In this document: one piece after another, positions 57,457-64,000 of the stretch
How positions within the stretch are numbered: position 1 is the stretch's first letter
Layout: every line of letters starts with the position of its first letter
Origin: Aestuariivita sp.
GTDB lineage: Bacteria; Pseudomonadota; Alphaproteobacteria; Rhodobacterales; Rhodobacteraceae
Assembly: GCF_021404545.1 (NCBI RefSeq)
Contig: NZ_JAAWWD010000042.1
Span: 1-64,000 of the forward strand
DNA length: 64,000 nt
Direction of reading: 5' to 3'
Program-made: the position numbers and the translations under genes
Notes under the pieces: model-generated
The model's database searches: none
What the model was told of the DNA's origin: nothing
What the model saw: only the letters and a program-made list of their open reading frames with translations

Positions 57457-58743
57457 ATGGGGCTGCCGCAACAGAAAATGGATGCCACCGAGGCCCGTCT
57501 GGCGACCCTGTCCCTGCCGCAGGGCGGATGGACCGCCGCGACCCGCGCCGACGCATTGTCCCGGGTGCGCGCGATGGGCCTGCCGTCGCGCCGCGACGAG
57601 TATTGGAAATATACGCGTCCCGAGACCCTGGTTGACGCACCCGCACCGCAGGCGGCGATCTTTAGTCCCGACGAAGCGCCGATCTTTGGCGAGATCGACC
57701 GGCTGAGGATCGTCTTTGTGGATGGTGTGTTCGACCCCGACGCCTCTGACGATCTGGAGCTGGAGGGCATTGTCATCGACCGTTTGGCCGAAAGCACCGC
57801 TCATGACATTCACTGGGCCAAGGATCTCTATGGCACGCTGGAAGCCCGCGGTCAGGACCCCGTGGAACGGCCGCTTGCAGCGCTGAATACAGCCTTTGCC
57901 AGCGATGGTGCGCTGATCCATGTGAAAAAGACGCCGAGCAAGGCAATCAGCCTGATCTATTTCCACAACGATGAAACGTCGGACGCGATCTTGCACCATG
58001 TGATCAAGGTCGATCCGGGCGCCGAGGTGACGATCCTTGAAAACGGTCCTGCCGCGGCCCGGTTCAATAAATGCATGGAGATTGATCTGGCCGACACCGC
58101 CAAGCTGCACCATGTGCGGGCGCAGGGCCGCGACCATGAGCGTCGTGCGGCCACGCATATGTTTGCGCGGCTGGGTGCGGAATCGGTCTATAAGTCCTTC
58201 ACCCTCACGGTGAACGGCCGGTTGACCCGCAACGAGGTGGTGATCGAACTGACCGGTGACGATGCCGTGGCCCATGTGGCCGGTGCCTGCGTCGGGGACG
58301 GTGAGTTCCACCATGACGACACTGTCTTTGTAACCCATGACGCGGTGAACTGCGAAAGCCGCCAGGTGTTCAAGAAGGTCCTGCGCAATGGTGCCACGGG
58401 CGTTTTCCAGGGCAAGATCCTGGTCAAGGAGGGTGCGCAGAAAACCGACGGGTACCAGATCAGCCAATCGCTGCTTCTGGACGACGACAGCCAGTTCCTG
58501 GCCAAGCCCGAGCTTGAGATCTATGCCGATGATGTGGCGTGTTCGCACGGGTCAACCTCGGGGGCGATCGACGAAGATGCGCTGTTTTATCTGCGCTCGC
58601 GCGGCGTGCCTGAGAGTGAAGCGACCGATCTCTTGACCTTGGCCTTCCTCGCAGAAGCCGTGGAAGAGATCGAGGACGAGGCGCTTTCAGACGAGATCGT
58701 GTCACGCCTGAGTGCCTGGTTGGTTCGCCACAGTCGCGGCTGA
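57457..58743 (+). CDS. sufD: Fe-S assembly protein SufD
   Basis: 428 residues with the SufB-like beta-helix. The C-terminal HGSTSGAIDEDALFYLRSRGVPESEATDLL motif is the SufD signature with the conserved His. N-terminal region MGLPSRRDEYWKYTRPETL is typical. ATG 57457 comes one base after the sufC stop. It is the partner of SufB in the SufBC2D complex. Confidence 0.95.
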   Translation: MGLPQQKMDATEARLATLSLPQGGWTAATRADALSRVRAMGLPSRRDEYWKYTRPETLVDAPAPQAAIFSPDEAPIFGEIDRLRIVFVDGVFDPDASDDLELEGIVIDRLAESTAHDIHWAKDLYGTLEARGQDPVERPLAALNTAFASDGALIHVKKTPSKAISLIYFHNDETSDAILHHVIKVDPGAEVTILENGPAAARFNKCMEIDLADTAKLHHVRAQGRDHERRAATHMFARLGAESVYKSFTLTVNGRLTRNEVVIELTGDDAVAHVAGACVGDGEFHHDDTVFVTHDAVNCESRQVFKKVLRNGATGVFQGKILVKEGAQKTDGYQISQSLLLDDDSQFLAKPELEIYADDVACSHGSTSGAIDEDALFYLRSRGVPESEATDLLTLAFLAEAVEEIEDEALSDEIVSRLSAWLVRHSRG

Positions 58744-59228
58744 TGCCCGTCACCGCGGATATATCGGCCACCTATCGGGGGCCGGGCCGGGTTATGCGCA
58801 GGCTCCTGGCCATGGGCGCGCGAGAAGATCGCGCGCTCGCCTTTCTGATGGGTTTTTGCGTGATCGCCTTTGTGGCGCAGCTGCCGCGCCTGGCACGCGA
58901 CGCGCATTTGACCGGCGAGGATCTGTCGATGATGATGGCCGGGGCTTTGATGGGCTCGGTCTTTATTCTGCCATTGGTGCTTTACCTGGTGGCGGGGCTG
59001 ACTTATCTGGTGCGCCGTGCATTGGGACGTCCCGGCACAAGCTTTGGAGCCCGTCTGGCGCTGTTCTGGTCGCTTCTGGCCAGTACGCCGCTTCTGCTGC
59101 TCTACGGTCTGGTGGGCGGGTTTGTGGGACCGGGTCCCGCGTTACAAGGTGTGGGGCTTGTCTGGGTGTTGATTTTCCTTTGGTTCTGGATTGCATCCTT
59201 GCGAGCAAGCGGTGAGGGTGCGGCATGA
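58743..59228 (+). CDS. YIP1-type membrane protein 1 in the suf operon
   Basis: 161 residues with four hydrophobic segments (about residues 34-47, 66-90, 106-128, 138-155), matching small YIP1-like proteins. The start overlaps the sufD stop (TGATG). Paired with the next gene in many Rhodobacterales suf operons. Function unknown. Confidence 0.7.
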   Translation: MPVTADISATYRGPGRVMRRLLAMGAREDRALAFLMGFCVIAFVAQLPRLARDAHLTGEDLSMMMAGALMGSVFILPLVLYLVAGLTYLVRRALGRPGTSFGARLALFWSLLASTPLLLLYGLVGGFVGPGPALQGVGLVWVLIFLWFWIASLRASGEGAA

Positions 59229-59815
59229 CACATACCCTCTCGCTCAAAGATCTTGCCATCCTTTCGATCAAGGATCCTGCGCTGGCCGCCCGTGAACTGA
59301 TCGCGCTGAAACTGGATCGCGGCACGCTGTGGACCGGCCTGTTTTTGATGGTCGTTCTCAATACCTTGCTGCATTCGCTGACCAACATCCTGGTGCCCGG
59401 CCCGTCGCCGCTGCCGGGTGTGTTCGATGTCCCTGCGATCTATCTGATGTTTGTCGGCGGCGGGCTTGTCCTGATCGTGCTGATGGTGTTCTGGACCGGC
59501 CGCACCTTCGGCGGGACCGGACAGATGGAGGACGTGATGGTTGTCCTTGTCTGGCTCCAGTTTCTGCGCGTTATCGTGCAGGCTGCGGCGCTGTTGCTGC
59601 TGCTGACAATCCCGGTCTTGTCGATGCTCCTGGTGTTGGCGGCCGGGTTTATCGGCCTGTGGATGCTGGTCCATTTCGTGAACGAGGCGCATGGGTTTGG
59701 ATCGCTGGGCAAATCCGCGGGCGTTCTGGTCGCGGCCTTTGTCGGCATGGTGGTGGGTGTCTCGATCCTGTTGTCACTTATCGGTGTAAGCGCCGTAGGA
59801 GCCGGATATGTTTGA
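59225..59815 (+). CDS. YIP1-family membrane protein 2 in the suf operon
   Basis: 196 residues with five hydrophobic segments. It begins SLKDLAILSIKDPALAARELIAL and continues through LYSL-type loops to a GFGSLGKSAGVLVAAFVGM end, the YIP1 pattern. It overlaps the previous gene by four bases and sufS by eight, so all are translated in series. Confidence 0.75.
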   Translation: MTHTLSLKDLAILSIKDPALAARELIALKLDRGTLWTGLFLMVVLNTLLHSLTNILVPGPSPLPGVFDVPAIYLMFVGGGLVLIVLMVFWTGRTFGGTGQMEDVMVVLVWLQFLRVIVQAAALLLLLTIPVLSMLLVLAAGFIGLWMLVHFVNEAHGFGSLGKSAGVLVAAFVGMVVGVSILLSLIGVSAVGAGYV

Positions 59816-61028
59816 TGTCAATGAGATCAGAGGCGACTTTCCTATCCTGTCGCGTGAGGTCAACGGCAAGCCGCTGGTCTATCTCGATAGTGGAGCCTCG
59901 GCGCAGAAACCGCAGGTGGTGATCGACGCGATTTCCCATGCCTATTCGCACGAATACGCCAATGTGCACCGGGGCCTGCATTACCTGTCGAACCTGGCGA
60001 CCGAGAAATACGAGGGCGTGCGCGGGATCATCGCGCGGTTTCTTGGCGTGGCGGATGAGGAGGAGATCGTTCTGAACTCCGGCACCACCGAAGGCATCAA
60101 CACCGTCGCCTATGGCTGGGCCATGCCGCGGCTGGAGGCGGGCGACGAGATCGTCCTGTCGGTGATGGAGCATCACGCCAATATCGTGCCCTGGCATTTC
60201 CTGCGCGAACGCCAGGGCGTGGTGCTGAAATGGGTGGATGTGGACGCGCGCGGCGATCTGGACCCGCAAAAGGTGATCGACGCCATCGGCCCCAAGACCA
60301 AACTTGTGGCCATCACCCATATGTCGAACGTGCTGGGCACTGTGGTGGATGTCAAAGCAATCACCCAAGCCGCGCATGCCAGGGGCGTGCCGGTGCTGGT
60401 CGATGGCAGTCAGGCGGCGGTGCATATGCCGGTGAATGTCGACGATATAGGCTGCGACTTTTATGCCATCACCGGCCACAAACTTTATGGCCCGTCAAGT
60501 TCAGGGGCGATCTATATCAAACGTGCCCGGATGGAGGAGATGCGCCCCTTTATTGGCGGTGGTGACATGATCAAGGAAGTGCATCGCGACACCGTGATCT
60601 ATAACGACCCGCCAATGAAGTTCGAGGCCGGCACCCCCGGCATCGTCCAAACCATCGGTCTGGGTGTGGCGCTGGAGTATATGATGTCGGTGGGCATGGA
60701 GGCGATCGCCGCCCACGAGACCGATTTGCGCGACTATACCGTGGATCGTCTGGGCGGGCTCAACTGGTTGCAGCTTCAGGGCACCTCGGCGTCCAAAGGG
60801 GCGATCTTTTCCTTCACGATCGAAGGTGCTGCCCACGCCCATGACATCTCGACGATCCTCGACAAGAAGGGCGTGGCGGTGCGGGCCGGGCATCATTGCG
60901 CGGGGCCGCTGATGGATCATATGGGGCTGACAGCAACGTGCCGCGCCTCGTTTGGGATGTATAACACCAAAGACGAGGTCGACACACTGGTCGAGGCGCT
61001 GGAGCTTGCCCATGAGCTTTTTGCCTGA
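59808..61028 (+). CDS. sufS: Cysteine desulfurase SufS
   Basis: 406 residues, class V aminotransferase of group II. The PLP lysine is in ITGHKLYGPSSSG and the catalytic Cys in RAGHHCAGPLM (more commonly RAGHHCAQPLM). It is normally activated by SufE. It overlaps the YIP1 gene by eight bases. It is the last suf gene before the tRNA-Arg junction; no SufA, SufT/DUF59 or SufE follows within the window. Confidence 0.95.
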   Translation: MFDVNEIRGDFPILSREVNGKPLVYLDSGASAQKPQVVIDAISHAYSHEYANVHRGLHYLSNLATEKYEGVRGIIARFLGVADEEEIVLNSGTTEGINTVAYGWAMPRLEAGDEIVLSVMEHHANIVPWHFLRERQGVVLKWVDVDARGDLDPQKVIDAIGPKTKLVAITHMSNVLGTVVDVKAITQAAHARGVPVLVDGSQAAVHMPVNVDDIGCDFYAITGHKLYGPSSSGAIYIKRARMEEMRPFIGGGDMIKEVHRDTVIYNDPPMKFEAGTPGIVQTIGLGVALEYMMSVGMEAIAAHETDLRDYTVDRLGGLNWLQLQGTSASKGAIFSFTIEGAAHAHDISTILDKKGVAVRAGHHCAGPLMDHMGLTATCRASFGMYNTKDEVDTLVEALELAHELFA

Positions 61029-61227
61029 GTGATTTTTGCGATTGCGGGGTAGGGCGTCCAAAGCTATACCGCGCATCAGACGGACGGTTTGAGGCATCGA
61101 ACATCAATGCCTTGGCCTCGTTGTGTAGGAAACGTGAAGAGTAACGATTGAGAACTGGGTTTTGCGAGTGTGCCATTCTTGGCTTTAACCTCGCTGGAGT
61201 ACCACATAAGCACTGCGAAAGCAGATG
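61029..61227. other. Gap between sufS and the tRNA-like sequence
   Basis: About 200 bases without a credible gene. GC content falls through it. TAAGCACTGCG-A/T-AAGCAG occurs at 61208-61224 just before the tRNA-like sequence and again at 61377-61393 before the intact tRNA, so upstream sequence is duplicated along with the tRNA. Confidence 0.55.
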
Positions 61228-61301
61228 GCACCCATAGCTCAACTGGATAGAGCGCTGCCCTCCGAAGGCAGATGTCAAGTCTGGCGATGGCTTAAGGTGC
61301 T
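61228..61301 (+). pseudogene. Divergent tRNA-Arg(CCG)-like sequence, probably a decayed tRNA
   Basis: The D-stem GCTC/GAGC and anticodon arm CTGCC-CTCCGAA-GGCAG are perfect, with CCG anticodon. The T-arm pairs (AAGTC/GGCTT) but its loop reads TGGCGAT instead of TTCGAAT. The acceptor GCACCCA matches only five pairs with AAGGTGC. No CCA follows. The first half is thus intact and the second half corrupted. It may be a former host tRNA-Arg whose 3' half was damaged by an insertion. Confidence 0.65.
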
Positions 61302-61355
61302 GTGAGAAAAAGAATGTGAATCAACGGCTTGGGCGGATATCGGAACCGCTGTTCA

Positions 61356-61487
<132 letters not shown>

Positions 61488-61694
61488 TTATTGAAGATCA
61501 ATGGCTTGTGGTTATGCCAACGTGGCATGAACCCGAAAACATCTGCGTCAGCTGCTGGGATCGGAAATTGCAGTGAGTTGATAGTGTCTATCGGAGTCTC
61601 TCTCGGTACCTCTATCATCAGCGGATAGGAATCTAGACTATGTCCAAACCATTCTCCCCTAGGCTACAAGCACGTTAAGAACAGGGAGCTCGGT

Positions 61695-62261
61695 TTGCCA
61701 AGAAAGAAGGTCCTTAGCGACGATCAGGTGCTAGATGCAGCAATCGCAGTTCTCGCGGAACATGGTGCGGGCGATTTCACACTCGCCGATGTCGCGCGGA
61801 AAGTTGGCTTATCCAGAGCTACACTAATCCAAAGATTTGAAAACCGTGAAAGAATCCTTCGCAGATTGGCCGAACGCGAAATCGCGGCGACTGAGCAGTA
61901 CCTAGCCACTCTCGATGTAGAAGACGGGCTTGAGGGGCTTTGGCGCTTTCTATGTACAATCATCGAGAGCATGGGGACCGGTGAGCACTTTTCTGTCCAC
62001 GTCCTGGTGGCTTATGTTGAAAGCAAGGATCCGTATTTGGGAAAATGTGCGGACAGACGCTACAAGTTAGTCCAGCGAGAAATCTACAGGCGCTTGCCCG
62101 ATGTCCCCGACCGCGGGACCCTCGCTATCCATCTGCATACGGTGATAGCTGGGGCAACAATGCATTGGGTAGCTTCACGCGAGGGCTCACTTTCGGAATA
62201 TGTCTGCCGTCAAGTCAGGCTGGCGCTTGAGATCAGATTTCCTGGCTTCTCTCTCGATTGA
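61695..62261 (+). CDS. TetR-family transcriptional regulator
   Basis: 188 residues from TTG 61695 with an AGGGAG site six bases upstream. N-terminal helix-turn-helix DFTLADVARKVGLSRATLIQRFENRERIL is the TetR pattern; the C-terminal ligand domain has no recognised subfamily. Codon use is less GC-rich than in the genes to the left. A 44-bp palindrome starts ten bases after its stop and is a likely operator for the downstream hydrolase. Confidence 0.88.
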   Translation: MPRKKVLSDDQVLDAAIAVLAEHGAGDFTLADVARKVGLSRATLIQRFENRERILRRLAEREIAATEQYLATLDVEDGLEGLWRFLCTIIESMGTGEHFSVHVLVAYVESKDPYLGKCADRRYKLVQREIYRRLPDVPDRGTLAIHLHTVIAGATMHWVASREGSLSEYVCRQVRLALEIRFPGFSLD

Positions 62262-62270
62262 CAGCTTCAC

Positions 62271-62314
62271 CCGAAGTCTTATATAACCGACGCGTAGGTT
62301 ATATAAGACTTCGG
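62271..62314. promoter_or_regulatory. 44-bp near-perfect palindrome between tetR and hydrolase
   Basis: Two 18-base arms, CCGAAGTCTTATATAACC (62271-62288) and GGTTATATAAGACTTCGG (62297-62314), flank GACGCGTA. The core ACGCGT is itself palindromic, so only one base pair (62289/62296) breaks the symmetry. The arms contain TATATAA, suited to a promoter. No T-tract follows, so an operator is more likely than a terminator. Confidence 0.82.
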
Positions 62315-62419
62315 TGTCTCTTATTATGCGCGCGTTGCTCCGGCATCGGCCTAGCAATGGTCCATGCTGACGAACAACTCAACGTGCCTTCACTTAAGAG
62401 CGACCGGGACGGAGGAATT

Positions 62420-63268
62420 GTGCGGAAGGCGACTAGAGGAAACATCGAAATTGCTACATCGGAGACCGGTGATTCAAACGCTGAGGCTATAGTGCTTTCT
62501 ATGGGTGCGACGGCTTCTATGGAGTGGTGGCCGCCTGCATTTGTCGAAGCGCTTGCTGGCGCCGGATATAGGGTGATCTGCTACGACCATCGCGATACGG
62601 GACAGAGCTCAACCAATCCACCGGGTACCGTCGAGTACTCAGTCGACGATCTCTGCGATGATCTCGTCTCAATTCTTGATGAATACGAGATCGCGTCCGC
62701 CCATCTTCTGGGCATGTCACTGGGAGGGCTCGTTTCCCAAATGTTGGCAGTGAAACAACCTGATAGGGTTAGATCACTCACACTATTGGCGTCGGAACCA
62801 TTGAATGGCGAAGAGGCCAGTGCAGTTCCAATAGACCAGCGCTTTCTGGATCATTTTAAGACGCTATCGAAGCTCGATTGGTCTAGGCAGCAAGAGGTTG
62901 TCGACTTCATGCTGGGCACCGCGCGCCTTTCTGCGGGCTCCGGACACCCCTTCGATGAGAAGGCAGCGTTGGAAAGGATCAAACGCGAACTGGAAAGGGC
63001 CAAGAACATCCAAAGCGCGTTCAACCATTCGATGATGGACGGTGAAATCCACAAGCGCTGGGACGCCCGAAATATCGAGGTACGTACTCTCATCATCCAC
63101 GGAACTGATGATCCGATCATCTCCCTCCAAAGCGCTAAGGCGCTCGCTCGCCAGATCCCGGGAGCGGAACTGCTCGTGTTGGATGGCGTGGGTCATGAAC
63201 TGCCCGCAGCTGAGCTTCCTCGCATCGAAGCGGCAATCGTTCGCTTTCTCACAAACATGGATACGTGA
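62420..63268 (+). CDS. Alpha/beta hydrolase
   Basis: 282 residues from GTG 62420, which has GGAGGAATT directly upstream; a longer frame starts at TTG 62258 inside the palindrome and is unlikely. The nucleophile elbow is GMSLGG, the acid Asp is in HGTDDPI and the His in GVGHELP, with the oxyanion area VLSMGATASMEWW. This resembles esterases or haloperoxidase-type hydrolases. It is transcribed after tetR and the palindrome and probably repressed by that regulator. Confidence 0.82.
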   Translation: MRKATRGNIEIATSETGDSNAEAIVLSMGATASMEWWPPAFVEALAGAGYRVICYDHRDTGQSSTNPPGTVEYSVDDLCDDLVSILDEYEIASAHLLGMSLGGLVSQMLAVKQPDRVRSLTLLASEPLNGEEASAVPIDQRFLDHFKTLSKLDWSRQQEVVDFMLGTARLSAGSGHPFDEKAALERIKRELERAKNIQSAFNHSMMDGEIHKRWDARNIEVRTLIIHGTDDPIISLQSAKALARQIPGAELLVLDGVGHELPAAELPRIEAAIVRFLTNMDT

Positions 63269-63470
63269 AACATTCGCGTCGAAAAGGAACAGGTCGAGAA
63301 TGCTAACGCGACATACGATACTTCCCGAAAAAAAGTCCAGTCTGGCCACGACATGTGCAGGATGTCGTTGATATGTCGAAAAATTGCATCCGGTTGTTTC
63401 CAGTACTGGAAGGCTTTGTCTCCGTCTCATTGTTCAAGTGTGTCAATTGCACGCGTCGAACGGAAGAGAG

Positions 63471-64000
63471 ATGATCGAACTCAGACATCTCCGCTACGTC
63501 GTGGCTGCGTCAAAATGCGGCAGCTTCAGGCGTGCGGCTGTGTCTTTGGGCGTCGAGCAATCGACTATCAGCCGCCATATTCGTGACCTCGAAGATGAGC
63601 TCGGCGCATCGCTCTTCAACCGCTATTCCGGAGGTGTTATCCTCACCCACGCTGGAAAGAGGTTTGTTCGCCATGCCCGGCGGGCGCTGAGCGAGGTCTC
63701 TTGCGCCGCTGCCGATATCAGGCCGATCGGCCGTGGAGAAGAAGGGGCCGTTCAGATCGGCATTTTCTCTTCATTGGCATCCGGCTTTCTGGCGCAGATG
63801 CTGCGCGCCTATATCCATCGCTATAGCGATGTCCGTATCGACATCATTGAGGGATCACCATCAGAGCACATCTCGGCGGTACGCCAACACAAGCTCGATG
63901 TCGCATTCGTTACAGGTGCGCCTGGCCTGACCGACTGCGACGCTGCACAGTTCTGGACGGAACGCGTATTCGTCGTAATACCGGATGCGCATCCCTTAGC
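63471..64000 (+). CDS. LysR-family transcriptional regulator, 3'-truncated by window end
   Basis: The first ~176 residues: MIELRHLRYVVAASKCGSFRRAAVSLGVEQSTISRHI, the LysR helix-turn-helix, followed by the start of the effector domain (QIGIFSSLASGFL). An AAGAGAG site precedes ATG 63471. The open frame continues past 64000. It is 202 bases after the hydrolase; that gap shows no gene. Regulatory target unknown. Confidence 0.88.
   Translation, partial: MIELRHLRYVVAASKCGSFRRAAVSLGVEQSTISRHIRDLEDELGASLFNRYSGGVILTHAGKRFVRHARRALSEVSCAAADIRPIGRGEEGAVQIGIFSSLASGFLAQMLRAYIHRYSDVRIDIIEGSPSEHISAVRQHKLDVAFVTGAPGLTDCDAAQFWTERVFVVIPDAHPL

Noticed and set aside
61228-61301. A second functional tRNA-Arg
   Set aside because: Missing TTC in the T-loop, two failed acceptor pairs and no CCA; listed as probable pseudogene instead.
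62271-62314. The palindrome as an intrinsic terminator
   Set aside because: No T-tract on either side, and the arms are AT-rich in the middle.

Overview
The window is high-GC alphaproteobacterial DNA of the Roseobacter/Rhodobacteraceae type. Support for this comes from the suf operon layout with an IscR that lacks the three classical cluster cysteines, an alphaproteobacterial LexA box (GAAC-N7-GAAC) before recA, a CckA hybrid kinase, an Irr/ICE-like palindrome, TRAP transporters, and small families common in that group. No single species can be named from the sequence alone. The first ~110 bases look like a degraded, G-biased contig end.

Bases 1-31,650 are a large catabolic region. It holds two 3-hydroxyisobutyrate-dehydrogenase-like enzymes, an IlvD/Edd dehydratase and an MhpD-type hydratase. 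An eleven-gene minus-strand operon (16,449 down to 5,183) encodes a ring-hydroxylating dioxygenase with its own reductase, an acyl-CoA ligase, a thiolase-fold protein lacking the catalytic Cys, a DUF35 zinc-ribbon protein fused to a decayed SDR domain, a cyclase-family hydrolase, an SDR and a complete TRAP transporter. Beside it lie two MarR regulators, a D-2-hydroxyacid dehydrogenase, an indolepyruvate:ferredoxin-oxidoreductase-like pair, a Cys-less racemase-fold protein and a second TRAP transporter. The region ends with an opine-dehydrogenase-like and a hydroxyacyl-CoA-dehydrogenase-like gene, an aminotransferase, a second CoA ligase and a ketopantoate-reductase-like gene. Identical or near-identical AT-rich operators occur at three promoters (16.48 kb, 18.29 kb, 26.64-26.70 kb), so the region probably behaves as one MarR-controlled regulon for uptake and CoA-linked breakdown of an aromatic carboxylate. 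The substrate is unknown.

Bases 32,700-52,400 are mostly core genome: tRNA-Gly(CCC), an AhpD-like protein, a methyltransferase, a RamA-like ASKHA ferredoxin protein, guaB, an RsmB-type rRNA methyltransferase, cckA, a sulfotransferase-like gene, recA, alaS, a DUF1330 protein, typA, an SMR transporter, an Lrp regulator, a DUF6356 protein, icd and an alpha/beta hydrolase.

Bases 52,460-61,030 are the suf iron-sulfur cluster operon: iscR, an IscS-type desulfurase, sufB, three small ORFs, sufC, sufD, two small membrane proteins and sufS. A promoter overlaps an Irr-type palindrome.

Bases 61,030-64,000 are a junction. A decayed tRNA-Arg(CCG)-like sequence is followed 106 bp later by an intact tRNA-Arg(CCG). 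Then comes lower-GC DNA with a TetR regulator, a 44-bp near-perfect palindrome, an alpha/beta hydrolase and a LysR gene cut by the window end. The usual suf operon tail (DUF59/SufT and SufA) is not found after sufS, so this looks like a site of foreign insertion or rearrangement.
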